Source: Pseudomonadota bacterium
Lineage (GTDB): Bacteria > Pseudomonadota > Alphaproteobacteria > Sphingomonadales > Sphingomonadaceae
Direction: 5' to 3'
Assembly: GCA_023426225.1 (NCBI GenBank)
Contig: JAFABD010000015.1
Span: 1-5,852 of the forward strand
DNA: 5,852 bases
Below are positions 1 through 5,769 of the stretch, in pieces. Position 1 is the stretch's first letter. Each line of letters begins with the position of its first letter. Below the pieces are notes generated by a model. It was given only the letters and a program-made list of their open reading frames with translations, did no database searches and had not been told where the DNA came from. Both the position numbers and the translations under genes were made by a program.

Positions 1-282
1 CGTCTCGCCCGATTGGGGCGCCGTGCGCTGCGCGGGCTTGGCATCGGGCACCACCGTCGGCGCGTCGTTCGCCCCGATCGCATGGTCGAGGCCGAAGGTC
101 AGCGGGACGCGCGGCGGCTTGGGGCGCAGCGTCGGCATCAGCGCATAGGCCAGCATCAGCCCGATCAGCAGTTCGACCGCCAGCGCCAGCCCTGCCGCCG
201 GACCGCGCCGGCGCAGGCGCAGGCGCGCGCGCCATCCGGCAAGGGGCCAGCGATCGGCCGCGGAGGCCTGCGGGAAGTGCAT
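1..282 (-). CDS. TonB-like single-pass inner-membrane protein, N-terminal part (runs off left edge)
   Basis: The minus strand is open for 94 codons from an ATG at 282 down to base 1 with no stop, so only the N-terminus is present. An in-frame TGA at 300-298 lies just upstream, making this the first possible ATG. Residues 1-28 are a probable cytoplasmic tail ending in a very basic stretch (RARLRLRRRG). Residues about 29-49 form one hydrophobic segment (GLALAVELLIGLMLAYAL), giving an N-in, C-out orientation by the positive-inside rule. A proline/basic stretch follows (PTLRPKPPRVPLTF) and then a low-complexity Ala/Pro/Asp region. A short tail, one membrane anchor and a Pro-rich periplasmic linker is the architecture of TonB energy transducers, which couple the proton-motive force to outer-membrane receptors. 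The diagnostic C-terminal domain is outside the window and I see no histidine in the membrane segment as in E. coli TonB, so another anchored periplasmic protein is possible. The ribosome-binding site is poor: AGGA lies only 1 nt from the ATG. Confidence 0.55.
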   Translation of the reverse strand, partial: MHFPQASAADRWPLAGWRARLRLRRRGPAAGLALAVELLIGLMLAYALMPTLRPKPPRVPLTFGLDHAIGANDAPTVVPDAKPAQRTAPQSGET

Positions 283-495
283 GTCCTGGATCGTCCGTCA
301 CGGCGCGGCAGAAGGCCGCGGCGGCGCCACGCTAGCCGCTGACGCGGTGCAGCGAAAGCCCCGGCGGATCGCATCGCCTCGGCCGCCGGGCTTGGGCTGT
401 ACGGGCGGACATGCTAGGATAAGCGCCGTTGTTGACATGCGTTCGCAGGCGGCTCCGCACTGCGCGGGAACGGCTTTGTCCGAGCTTATTGCAGT

Positions 496-510
496 TGCAA
501 ATCGTTATCA
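496..510. promoter_or_regulatory. Putative Fur-box-like operator
   Basis: TGCAAAT-C-GTTATCA matches the 7-1-7 Fur consensus TGATAAT-n-ATTATCA at 11 of 14 arm positions: 5/7 in the left arm and 6/7 in the right. It sits inside an AT-rich island in otherwise GC-rich DNA and is flanked by TTATT (486-490) and AATAA (513-517), which extend the dyad. It lies about 20 nt upstream of the best -35 candidate for mdh and about 210 nt upstream of the TonB-like start. TonB-system genes are classic Fur targets, so the divergent gene is a sensible client; control of mdh is also possible. A sequence match alone cannot show binding. Confidence 0.4.
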
Positions 511-532
511 GAAATAAATCCGGGCCCGCGCG

Positions 533-561
533 TTTCCCGGCTTGCCGCCACTCTATTATAC
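533..561 (+). promoter_or_regulatory. Putative promoter of mdh (and possibly the suc genes)
   Basis: The sequence CTCTATTATACGCC at 551-564 contains TATTAT (554-559, five of six matches to TATAAT) and the overlapping TTATAC (556-561). It is the best -10 candidate upstream of mdh. The -35 side is weak: TTTCCC at 533-538 has the right 17-nt spacing to TTATAC but only three of six matches to TTGACA. Transcription starting near 566-568 would give a leader of about 70 nt. A perfect TTGACA at 432-437 has no convincing -10 at 16-18 nt. Confidence 0.35.
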
Positions 562-586
562 GCCTAAGCCCGGCGCGCTTTCCAAT

Positions 587-605
587 GGGCGCCGTTACTG
601 CGCCC
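587..605 (+). other. Small hairpin in the predicted mdh leader
   Basis: GGGCGC (587-592) and GCGCCC (600-605) form a perfect 6-bp stem around a 7-nt loop. It ends 20 nt before the mdh ribosome-binding site (AAGGGAGA, 626-633) and does not overlap it. It may simply stabilise the 5' end of the transcript. Stems this short arise easily by chance in GC-rich DNA. Confidence 0.3.
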
Positions 606-637
606 GCGGCTGCTTGAACCAAAGCAAGGGAGATTCC

Positions 638-1600
638 ATGGCCCGCAAGAAGATCGCGCTGATCGGCTCTGGCATGATCGGCGGTACGCTCGCGCACCTC
701 GCCGCCATGCGCGAGCTGGGTGACATCGTCCTGTTCGACATCGCCGAGGGCACGCCGCAGGGCAAGGCGCTCGACATCGCCCAGTCCGGCCCCGTCGATG
801 GTTTCGACGCCAGCCTCAAGGGCGCGAACAGCTACGAGGACATTGCCGGCGCCGACGTCTGCATCGTCACCGCGGGCGTTCCGCGCAAGCCCGGCATGAG
901 CCGCGACGACCTGCTCGGCATCAACCTCAAGGTGATGAAGGCGGTCGGCGAGGGCATTGCCAAGCACGCCCCCGACGCGTTCGTCATCTGCATCACCAAC
1001 CCGCTCGACGCGATGGTGTGGGCGCTGCGCGAATTCTCGGGCCTGCCGCACAACAAGGTGGTCGGCATGGCCGGCGTGCTCGACTCGGCGCGCTTCCGCA
1101 CCTTCCTCGCAGAGGAGTTCCAGGTGTCGGTCGAGGACGTCACGGCGTTCGTGCTCGGCGGCCATGGCGACACCATGGTCCCGGTCGTCGAATATTCGAC
1201 CGTCGCGGGCATCCCGATCCCCGACCTCATCAAGATGGGCTGGTCGACCCAGGAGCGCATCGACGCGATCGTTCAGCGCACCCGCTCGGGCGGCGGCGAG
1301 ATCGTCGGCCTGCTCAAGACCGGCTCGGCCTATTACGCCCCCGCCACCAGCGCGATCGCGATGGCGGAGAGCTATCTGAAGGACAAGAAGCGCCTGCTGC
1401 CCTGCGCGGCGCACCTCACCGGCCAGTACGGCGTCGACGACCTTTACGTCGGCGTCCCGATCATCATCGGCGCGAACGGTGTCGAGCGCGTGGTCGAGAT
1501 CGAGCTGCGCGGCGACGCCAAGGCGAACTTCGACGTCTCGGTCGAGGCGGTGAAGGAACTGCTCGTCGCGTGCAAGAACATCGACGAATCGCTGAAGTGA
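638..1600 (+). CDS. mdh: Malate dehydrogenase (NAD-dependent, LDH-like type)
   Basis: This cytoplasmic TCA-cycle enzyme reversibly oxidises (S)-malate to oxaloacetate with NAD+. The 320-residue protein is the usual length for the LDH-like malate dehydrogenases of alphaproteobacteria. The N-terminal Rossmann fold has the glycine motif GSGMIG (residues 10-15) and Asp34 at the end of the second strand, which favours NAD over NADP. The mobile active-site loop GVPRKPGMSR (80-89) carries the substrate-binding arginines Arg83 and Arg89. Asn121 lies in the TNP motif. Asp149 and Arg152 in VLDSARFR, and His176 in GGHGDTMVP, complete the catalytic Asp-His pair and the third substrate arginine. The frame is open back to a TTG at 542, but the ATG at 638 is chosen because AAGGGAGA (626-633) sits 5 nt upstream and the protein then begins MARKKIALIGSG, as in family members. 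It is the first gene of the plus-strand cluster; sucD follows after 101 nt. No key residue is missing. Confidence 0.97.
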   Translation: MARKKIALIGSGMIGGTLAHLAAMRELGDIVLFDIAEGTPQGKALDIAQSGPVDGFDASLKGANSYEDIAGADVCIVTAGVPRKPGMSRDDLLGINLKVMKAVGEGIAKHAPDAFVICITNPLDAMVWALREFSGLPHNKVVGMAGVLDSARFRTFLAEEFQVSVEDVTAFVLGGHGDTMVPVVEYSTVAGIPIPDLIKMGWSTQERIDAIVQRTRSGGGEIVGLLKTGSAYYAPATSAIAMAESYLKDKKRLLPCAAHLTGQYGVDDLYVGVPIIIGANGVERVVEIELRGDAKANFDVSVEAVKELLVACKNIDESLK

Positions 1601-1605
1601 TGTAC

Positions 1606-1629
1606 TGCCCCCGGTGCAAGCCGGGGGCA
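1606..1629 (+). other. Strong hairpin just after the mdh stop codon
   Basis: TGCCCCCGG (1606-1614) and CCGGGGGCA (1621-1629) form a perfect 9-bp GC-rich stem with a 6-nt loop, starting 6 nt after the mdh stop. AAAA follows rather than a T-run on the plus strand, so it is not a canonical intrinsic terminator. More likely roles are protecting the mdh message from 3' exonucleases, partial attenuation, or processing between mdh and sucD, giving unequal amounts of the two proteins. Confidence 0.5.
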
Positions 1630-1659
1630 AAACGGCTAGACGCCCCCTCGTAAGGAGAG

Positions 1660-1679
1660 ATCCCGGCCGGTGCCGGGAT
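1660..1679. repeat. Perfect palindrome before sucD, REP-like
   Basis: ATCCCGGC (1660-1667) and GCCGGGAT (1672-1679) form a perfect 8-bp stem with a CGGT loop. The arms resemble the short dispersed GATCCCGGC / GCCGGGAT palindromes that I recall as common between genes in sphingomonad and other proteobacterial genomes; only one copy is visible here, so repeat status is inferred. It lies between a very strong Shine-Dalgarno-like TAAGGAGAG (1651-1659) and the chosen sucD start at 1702. Its 3' arm contains the alternative in-frame ATG at 1678. Confidence 0.45.
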
Positions 1680-1701
1680 GCGAGCAAGGACGAACCCACC
1701 G

Positions 1702-2586
1702 ATGAGCATTCTCGTCGACAAGAATACCAAGGTCATCGTGCAGGGCATGACCGGCGCGACCGGCACCTTCCACACCGAACAGGCGCTTGCCTATGGCACG
1801 CAGATGGTCGGCGGCGTCACGCCCGGCAAGGGCGGCAGCACGCATATCGGCCTGCCCGTGTTCGACACCGTCGCCGACGCCGTGTCGAAGACCGGCGCCA
1901 GCGCCTCGGTCATCTATGTTCCGCCGCCCTTCGCGGCCGACTCGATCCTCGAGGCGATCGACGCCGAAGTGCCGCTGATCGTCTGCATCACCGAGGGCAT
2001 TCCGGTGCTCGACATGGTGAAGGTCAAGCGCGCGCTGTCGGGCTCGAAGTCGCGGCTGATCGGTCCGAACTGCCCCGGCGTGCTGACGCCGGGCGAGTGC
2101 AAGATCGGCATCATGCCGGGCTCGATCTTCTCGAAGGGCTCGGTGGGCGTCGTGTCGCGCTCGGGCACGCTCACCTACGAGGCGGTGTTCCAGACGACCA
2201 ACGCAGGCCTGGGCCAGACCACCGCGGTCGGCATCGGCGGCGATCCTGTCAACGGCACCAACTTCATCGACGTGCTCGAGCTGTTCCTCGCCGACGACAA
2301 GACCGAATCGATCATCATGATCGGTGAGATCGGCGGTTCGGCCGAGGAAGAGGCCGCGCAGTTCCTGAAGGACGAGGCTAAGCGGGGCCGCAAGAAGCCG
2401 ATGGTCGGCTTCATCGCGGGCCGCACGGCGCCTCCGGGCCGTCGCATGGGCCATGCCGGCGCGATCGTGTCGGGCGGCCAGGGCGGCGCCGAGGACAAGA
2501 TCGCGGCGATGGAAAGCGCGGGCATCCGCGTTGCCGCCAGCCCCTCGGAGCTCGGCTCGACGCTCGTCGAGGTGCTCAAGGGCTGA
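1702..2586 (+). CDS. sucD: Succinyl-CoA synthetase (succinate-CoA ligase) subunit alpha
   Basis: SucD and the beta subunit SucC convert succinyl-CoA, phosphate and NDP to succinate, CoA and NTP in the cytoplasm. The 294-residue protein is full family length. The N-terminal CoA-binding Rossmann domain carries GMTGATGTFHT (15-25) and GKGGSTHIGLPVF (42-54). GPNCPG (121-126) and SRSGTLTYE (152-160) follow. The C-terminal ligase domain contains GEIGG (208-212, with the conserved glutamate at 209) and GHAGAIVSGG (250-259), where His251 corresponds to the phosphohistidine, His246 in E. coli. The ATG at 1702 gives the family-typical start MSILVDKNTKVIVQGMTG; AAGGA (1686-1690) lies 11 nt upstream, which is rather long. 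An in-frame ATG at 1678 would add eight residues (MRARTNPP) without family support and lies in a hairpin. The partner gene sucC is absent from both sides; no catalytic residue is missing. Confidence 0.96.
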   Translation: MSILVDKNTKVIVQGMTGATGTFHTEQALAYGTQMVGGVTPGKGGSTHIGLPVFDTVADAVSKTGASASVIYVPPPFAADSILEAIDAEVPLIVCITEGIPVLDMVKVKRALSGSKSRLIGPNCPGVLTPGECKIGIMPGSIFSKGSVGVVSRSGTLTYEAVFQTTNAGLGQTTAVGIGGDPVNGTNFIDVLELFLADDKTESIIMIGEIGGSAEEEAAQFLKDEAKRGRKKPMVGFIAGRTAPPGRRMGHAGAIVSGGQGGAEDKIAAMESAGIRVAASPSELGSTLVEVLKG

Positions 2587-2593
2587 ACTGCAC

Positions 2594-2622
2594 CGGCCCC
2601 CTTCCCATATGGGCGGGGGCCG
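2594..2622 (+). other. Strong hairpin just after sucD (terminator-like, no T-run)
   Basis: CGGCCCCC (2594-2601) pairs perfectly with GGGGGCCG (2615-2622). Inside it CCC (2604-2606) and GGG (2611-2613) pair around an ATAT loop; CCCATATGGG is itself a perfect palindrome. The structure begins 7 nt after the sucD stop, where a terminator or 3'-end stabilising hairpin would lie. It is followed by TTGCCGAC, which lacks a real T-run. It may end or attenuate some transcripts before sucA, or mark an mRNA processing point. Confidence 0.5.
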
Positions 2623-2633
2623 TTGCCGACGGA

Positions 2634-2671
2634 CTGGGCGTTCGGACGGGGGAACCCGCGCCAGCGCCCAG
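2634..2671 (+). other. Second stem structure in the sucD-sucA spacer
   Basis: CTGGGCG (2634-2640) pairs with CGCCCAG (2665-2671), a perfect 7-bp stem. Within its 24-nt loop, CGGG (2647-2650) and CCCG (2655-2658) close a GGAA tetraloop of the stable GNRA class. The region has no ribosome-binding site or plausible small ORF. This could be structured leader RNA of sucA or a chance fold of GC-rich sequence. Confidence 0.3.
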
Positions 2672-2730
2672 CGTCGTCCCAGGTCCGGTCCGCCGGCCCT
2701 CGGTCGACGTTTTCTACGGGGCGCCGCGCG

Positions 2731-2784
2731 CGGGTCGGCGGCGTCTCGCCATCGCCGGGCACCGCCACCCGGCGCCGCGACCCG
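2731..2784 (+). other. Long bulged hairpin in the sucA leader
   Basis: CGGGTCG-g-CGGCG (2731-2743, with G2738 bulged) pairs with CGCCGCGACCCG (2773-2784), a 12-bp stem with one bulge. The 29-nt loop holds a further 5-bp stem, CCGGG (2755-2759) with CCCGG (2768-2772). It ends 38 nt before the sucA Shine-Dalgarno sequence, so it would not block it directly. I recognise no riboswitch class. I see no convincing promoter between sucD and sucA, so whether it lies in a sucA-specific leader or in read-through mRNA is unknown. Confidence 0.35.
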
Positions 2785-2836
2785 AGTAGCGAAGTTCCGC
2801 TCCACGAGCCGGGCGGAGCAGTAGGGATGAGCAGCA

Positions 2837-5767
2837 ATGGGCTATGAAGGCCTCGATTTCGACGAGATTGCCGGCGGCGTCAGCCCGGCCTTCGTCGAGA
2901 CTCTGTACCGTCGCTTCAAGAGCGACCCCAATTCGGTCGAACCCGGCTGGCGCAGCTGGTTCGACTGCCTCGAGTCCACCGCCAGCGGGCCGAGCTGGGC
3001 CAATCCGCGCTGGCCGCTGAGCGAGACCGACTCGCTCACCGCCGCGCTCGACCCGACCCAGATGGAGCCGGCGCCCAAGCCCGCCAAGGGCGGCAGCCAG
3101 CCCAAGCCCGCCGCGGCCCCCGCGTCGGAAGCAGACATTGCCAAGGCTGCGGGCGATTCGATCCGCGCGATGCTGCTGATCCGCACCTATCGCGTGCGCG
3201 GCCACCTCGCCGCCAATCTCGATCCGCTCGGCCTGTCGCGCCACGACCTGCCCGCCGACCTCACGCCCGAATATCACGGCTTCACCGCCGCCGATCTCGA
3301 TCGTCCGGTCTATATGGGCGGCGTGCTCGGCCTCGAGAAGACGACCGTGCGCGAGCTGGTCGCCATCCTGCGGGCCAATTACTGCGGCAATGTCGGCCTC
3401 GAATACATGCACATCGCCGATGTCGAGGAGCGCCGCTTCCTCCAGGAGCGCATGGAGGGCAAGGACAAGGCGATCACCTTCACCGCCGACGGCAAGAAGG
3501 CGATCCTGTCCAAGGTGATCGAGGCCGAGCAGTGGGAAAAGTTCCTCGGCAAGAAATATGTCGGCACCAAGCGCTTCGGCCTTGATGGCGGCGAGGCGAT
3601 GATCCCCGCGCTCGAGGCGGTGATCAAATATGGCGGCCAGATGGGCGTGCGCGAGATCGTGTACGGCATGGCGCACCGCGGCCGCCTCAACGTCCTCGCC
3701 AACGTGATGGCAAAGCCGTTCCGCGTCATCTTCCACGAATTCGCCGGCGGCTCGGCCAACCCCGAGGATGTCGGCGGTTCGGGCGACGTGAAGTACCACC
3801 TCGGCACCTCGACCGACCGCGAGTTCGACGGCATCAGCGTCCATATGTCGCTGGTCGCCAACCCCTCGCACCTCGAGGCGGTCGATCCGGTCGTGCTCGG
3901 CAAGGTGCGCGCGCTCCAGACGATCCGCGGCGACCTCGGCAAGCACGAACAGGCGCTGCCGGTGCTCATCCACGGCGACGCTGCCTTTGCGGGCCAGGGC
4001 ATCGTCTGGGAAACGCTCGGCTTCTCGGGCATCCGCGGCTACAACACCGGCGGCTGCATCCACTTCGTCATCAACAATCAGATCGGCTTCACGACCAGCC
4101 CGCAGTTCGCGCGCTCGTCGCCCTATCCGTCGGATGTTGCCAAGGGCGTCCAGGCGCCGATCCTGCACGTCAACGGCGACGATCCCGAAGCCGTGACCTT
4201 CGCGTGCAAGATCGCGATCGAGTTCCGTCAGACCTTCCACCGCGACATCGTGATCGACATGTGGTGCTATCGCCGCTTCGGTCACAACGAAGGTGACGAG
4301 CCCAGCTTCACCCAGCCGCTGATGTACGCCAAGATCAAGCAGCACCCGCCGGTGAGCGCGGTCTACGGCGAGCGGCTGAAGGCCGAGGGCGTGGTCGACC
4401 AGGCCTTCATCGACGAAAAGACGCACCAGTTCACCACGCTGCTCGAAGGCGAGTTCGACGCGGGCAAGACCTATCTGCCCAACAAGGCGGACTGGTTCGC
4501 CGGCCGATGGTCGGGCCTCGGTGCGCCGGCCGACGCCGAAACCGCGCGCCGCAACGTCGAGACCGGCATCGAAAAGAAGCTGTTCGACAGCCTGGGCCGC
4601 ACGCTGACCACCGTTCCCGAAGGGCACGAGATCCACAAGACGCTCGCCCGCGTGCTCGATGCCAAGCGCGAGATGTTCAAGTCGGGCCAGAATTTCGACT
4701 GGGCGACCGGCGAGGCGCTCGCCTTCGGGTCGCTGCTGTCGGAAGGCTTCGGCGTCCGCCTCTCGGGCCAGGATTCGGGTCGCGGCACCTTCTCGCAGCG
4801 CCACGCGGTCTGGGTCGATCAGAAGACCGAGACCAAGTATATCCCGCTGTCGACCGTTCCGCACGGCCGGTTCGAGGTGCTCGACTCGCCGCTCAGCGAA
4901 TATGGCGTGCTCGGCTTCGAATATGGCTATGCGCTCGCCGACCCCAAGTCGCTGGTGCTGTGGGAGGCGCAGTTCGGTGACTTCGTCAACGGCGCGCAGA
5001 TCATGATCGACCAGTTCATCGCGTCGGGCGAGTCGAAGTGGCTCCGCGCCAACGGCCTGGTGATGCTGCTGCCGCACGGTTATGAGGGTCAGGGCCCCGA
5101 GCACAGTTCGGCGCGTCCGGAACGCTTCCTCCAGCTCTGCGCGCAGGACAATATGCAGGTGGTGAACATCACCACCCCGGCCAACTATTTCCACCTGCTG
5201 CGCCGGCAAATGCATCGCACCTTCCGCAAGCCGCTCATCCAGTTCACGCCCAAGTCGCTGCTCCGCCACAAGATGGCGGTGTCGAGCGCCGAGGACTTCC
5301 TGGGTGAAAGCCACTTCAAGCGCATCCTGTCGGACCCCAACGCGCCGGCGGACAAGGACGTGAAGCGGCTGGTGCTGTGCACCGGCAAGGTCGCCTACGA
5401 CCTCATCGAGGCGCGCGACGCGGCGGGCGACAAGAACACCACGATCGTCCGGATCGAGCAGCTCTACCCGTTCCCGGGCGAGCCGCTCACCGAACGCCTG
5501 AAGCGCATGACCAATCTCGAGGATGTGGTCTGGGCGCAGGAAGAACCGAAGAACAATGGCTATTGGTTCTTCGTCGAGCCGCTGATCGAGCAGTGCCTGA
5601 TCGACGCGGGCGTCAAGCCGCAGCGTCCGCGCTATGCGGGCCGCGCCGCGGCGGCCTCGCCCGCCACCGGCCTGATGAAGCGCCACACCGCCGAGCAGGG
5701 CGCGCTCGTTGCCGACGCGCTCGGCCATAATGTCCGCGAAGAAATCCGCCGTACCCGGAAGGCTTGA
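2837..5767 (+). CDS. sucA: 2-oxoglutarate dehydrogenase E1 component (thiamine-diphosphate dependent)
   Basis: SucA decarboxylates 2-oxoglutarate on thiamine diphosphate and passes the succinyl group to the lipoyl arm of E2 (SucB). The 976-residue length fits the E1 family. The N-terminal E2-interaction segment GVSPAFVETLYRRFKSDP (14-31) is followed by a Pro/Ala/Lys-rich linker (about 76-97). The catalytic core starts near 100 with RTYRVRGHLAANLDPLGL (His123). MAHRGRLNVLANV (278-290) and ANPSHLEAVDPVV (341-353) are substrate/cofactor-pocket motifs. HGDAAFAGQG (379-388) to INNQIGFTT (412-420) is the Mg-thiamine-diphosphate motif, with Asp381 and Asn414. FGHNEGDEPSFTQP (481-494) follows. The pyrimidine-binding domain has SPLSEYGVLGFEYGYAL (684-700) and LPHGYEGQGPEHSSARPERF (745-764). 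The C-terminal domain has RIEQLYPFPGEPL (872-884) and QEEPKNNGYWFF (901-912). The ATG at 2837 follows AGGGA (2823-2827) by 9 nt. An overlapping ATG at 2827 is out of frame. The spacer to sucD is 250 nt. No disruption is seen. Confidence 0.97.
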   Translation: MGYEGLDFDEIAGGVSPAFVETLYRRFKSDPNSVEPGWRSWFDCLESTASGPSWANPRWPLSETDSLTAALDPTQMEPAPKPAKGGSQPKPAAAPASEADIAKAAGDSIRAMLLIRTYRVRGHLAANLDPLGLSRHDLPADLTPEYHGFTAADLDRPVYMGGVLGLEKTTVRELVAILRANYCGNVGLEYMHIADVEERRFLQERMEGKDKAITFTADGKKAILSKVIEAEQWEKFLGKKYVGTKRFGLDGGEAMIPALEAVIKYGGQMGVREIVYGMAHRGRLNVLANVMAKPFRVIFHEFAGGSANPEDVGGSGDVKYHLGTSTDREFDGISVHMSLVANPSHLEAVDPVVLGKVRALQTIRGDLGKHEQALPVLIHGDAAFAGQGIVWETLGFSGIRGYNTGGCIHFVINNQIGFTTSPQFARSSPYPSDVAKGVQAPILHVNGDDPEAVTFACKIAIEFRQTFHRDIVIDMWCYRRFGHNEGDEPSFTQPLMYAKIKQHPPVSAVYGERLKAEGVVDQAFIDEKTHQFTTLLEGEFDAGKTYLPNKADWFAGRWSGLGAPADAETARRNVETGIEKKLFDSLGRTLTTVPEGHEIHKTLARVLDAKREMFKSGQNFDWATGEALAFGSLLSEGFGVRLSGQDSGRGTFSQRHAVWVDQKTETKYIPLSTVPHGRFEVLDSPLSEYGVLGFEYGYALADPKSLVLWEAQFGDFVNGAQIMIDQFIASGESKWLRANGLVMLLPHGYEGQGPEHSSARPERFLQLCAQDNMQVVNITTPANYFHLLRRQMHRTFRKPLIQFTPKSLLRHKMAVSSAEDFLGESHFKRILSDPNAPADKDVKRLVLCTGKVAYDLIEARDAAGDKNTTIVRIEQLYPFPGEPLTERLKRMTNLEDVVWAQEEPKNNGYWFFVEPLIEQCLIDAGVKPQRPRYAGRAAAASPATGLMKRHTAEQGALVADALGHNVREEIRRTRKA

Positions 5768-5769
5768 AC

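Larger units (their letters stand above)
283..637. other. Divergent intergenic region between the TonB-like gene and mdh
   Basis: This 355-nt stretch separates the two divergent start codons and must hold the promoters of both genes. The half near the TonB-like gene (283-400) is GC-rich and I see nothing specific in it. From about 420 onward there are AT-rich patches that stand out from the surroundings, at 486-519 and 551-560. They contain a Fur-box-like sequence and a promoter-like -10 element, described separately. Open frames crossing the region in several phases are low-complexity Arg/Ala/Pro translations without family resemblance or ribosome-binding sites, so I call no gene here. Confidence 0.7.

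Noticed and set aside
165..374. A 69-codon minus-strand frame with several cysteines overlapping the start of the TonB-like gene
   Set aside because: It overlaps the better-supported membrane-protein frame, is Arg-rich and low-complexity, and has no visible domain.
408..440. Direct repeat GACATGC (408-414 and 434-440), the second copy overlapping a perfect TTGACA (432-437)
   Set aside because: Seven-base repeats 26 nt apart are expected by chance at this scale, and no -10 element lies 16-18 nt after the TTGACA on the plus strand.
542..637. N-terminal extension of Mdh by 32 residues from a TTG at 542
   Set aside because: There is no ribosome-binding site for it, it contains the best -10 element and the leader hairpin, and Mdh proteins of this family start at the MARKKIALIG position.
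332..1699. A 455-codon minus-strand open frame covering mdh and its upstream region
   Set aside because: It is antisense to mdh with low-complexity composition, no recognisable domain and no ribosome-binding context. It also overlaps the divergent promoter region.
1636..2805. A 389-codon minus-strand open frame covering sucD
   Set aside because: It is a shadow of sucD. The stretch near 1660-1690 that reads like a PGTGRD-type peptide merely translates the palindrome, as REP-like elements often do.
2623..2836. Possible small protein in the sucD-sucA spacer (for example frames starting at 2623 or 2453)
   Set aside because: The translations are Arg/Pro/Gly-rich with no convincing ribosome-binding site, run into sucD or sucA, and look like translated GC-rich structured non-coding DNA.
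2714..5728. A 1004-codon open frame on the minus strand covering all of sucA
   Set aside because: It is antisense to a fully convincing sucA. Its Arg/Ala/Leu/Asp/His-rich translation has no family motifs, and long antisense open frames are a common by-product of G/C-rich third codon positions.
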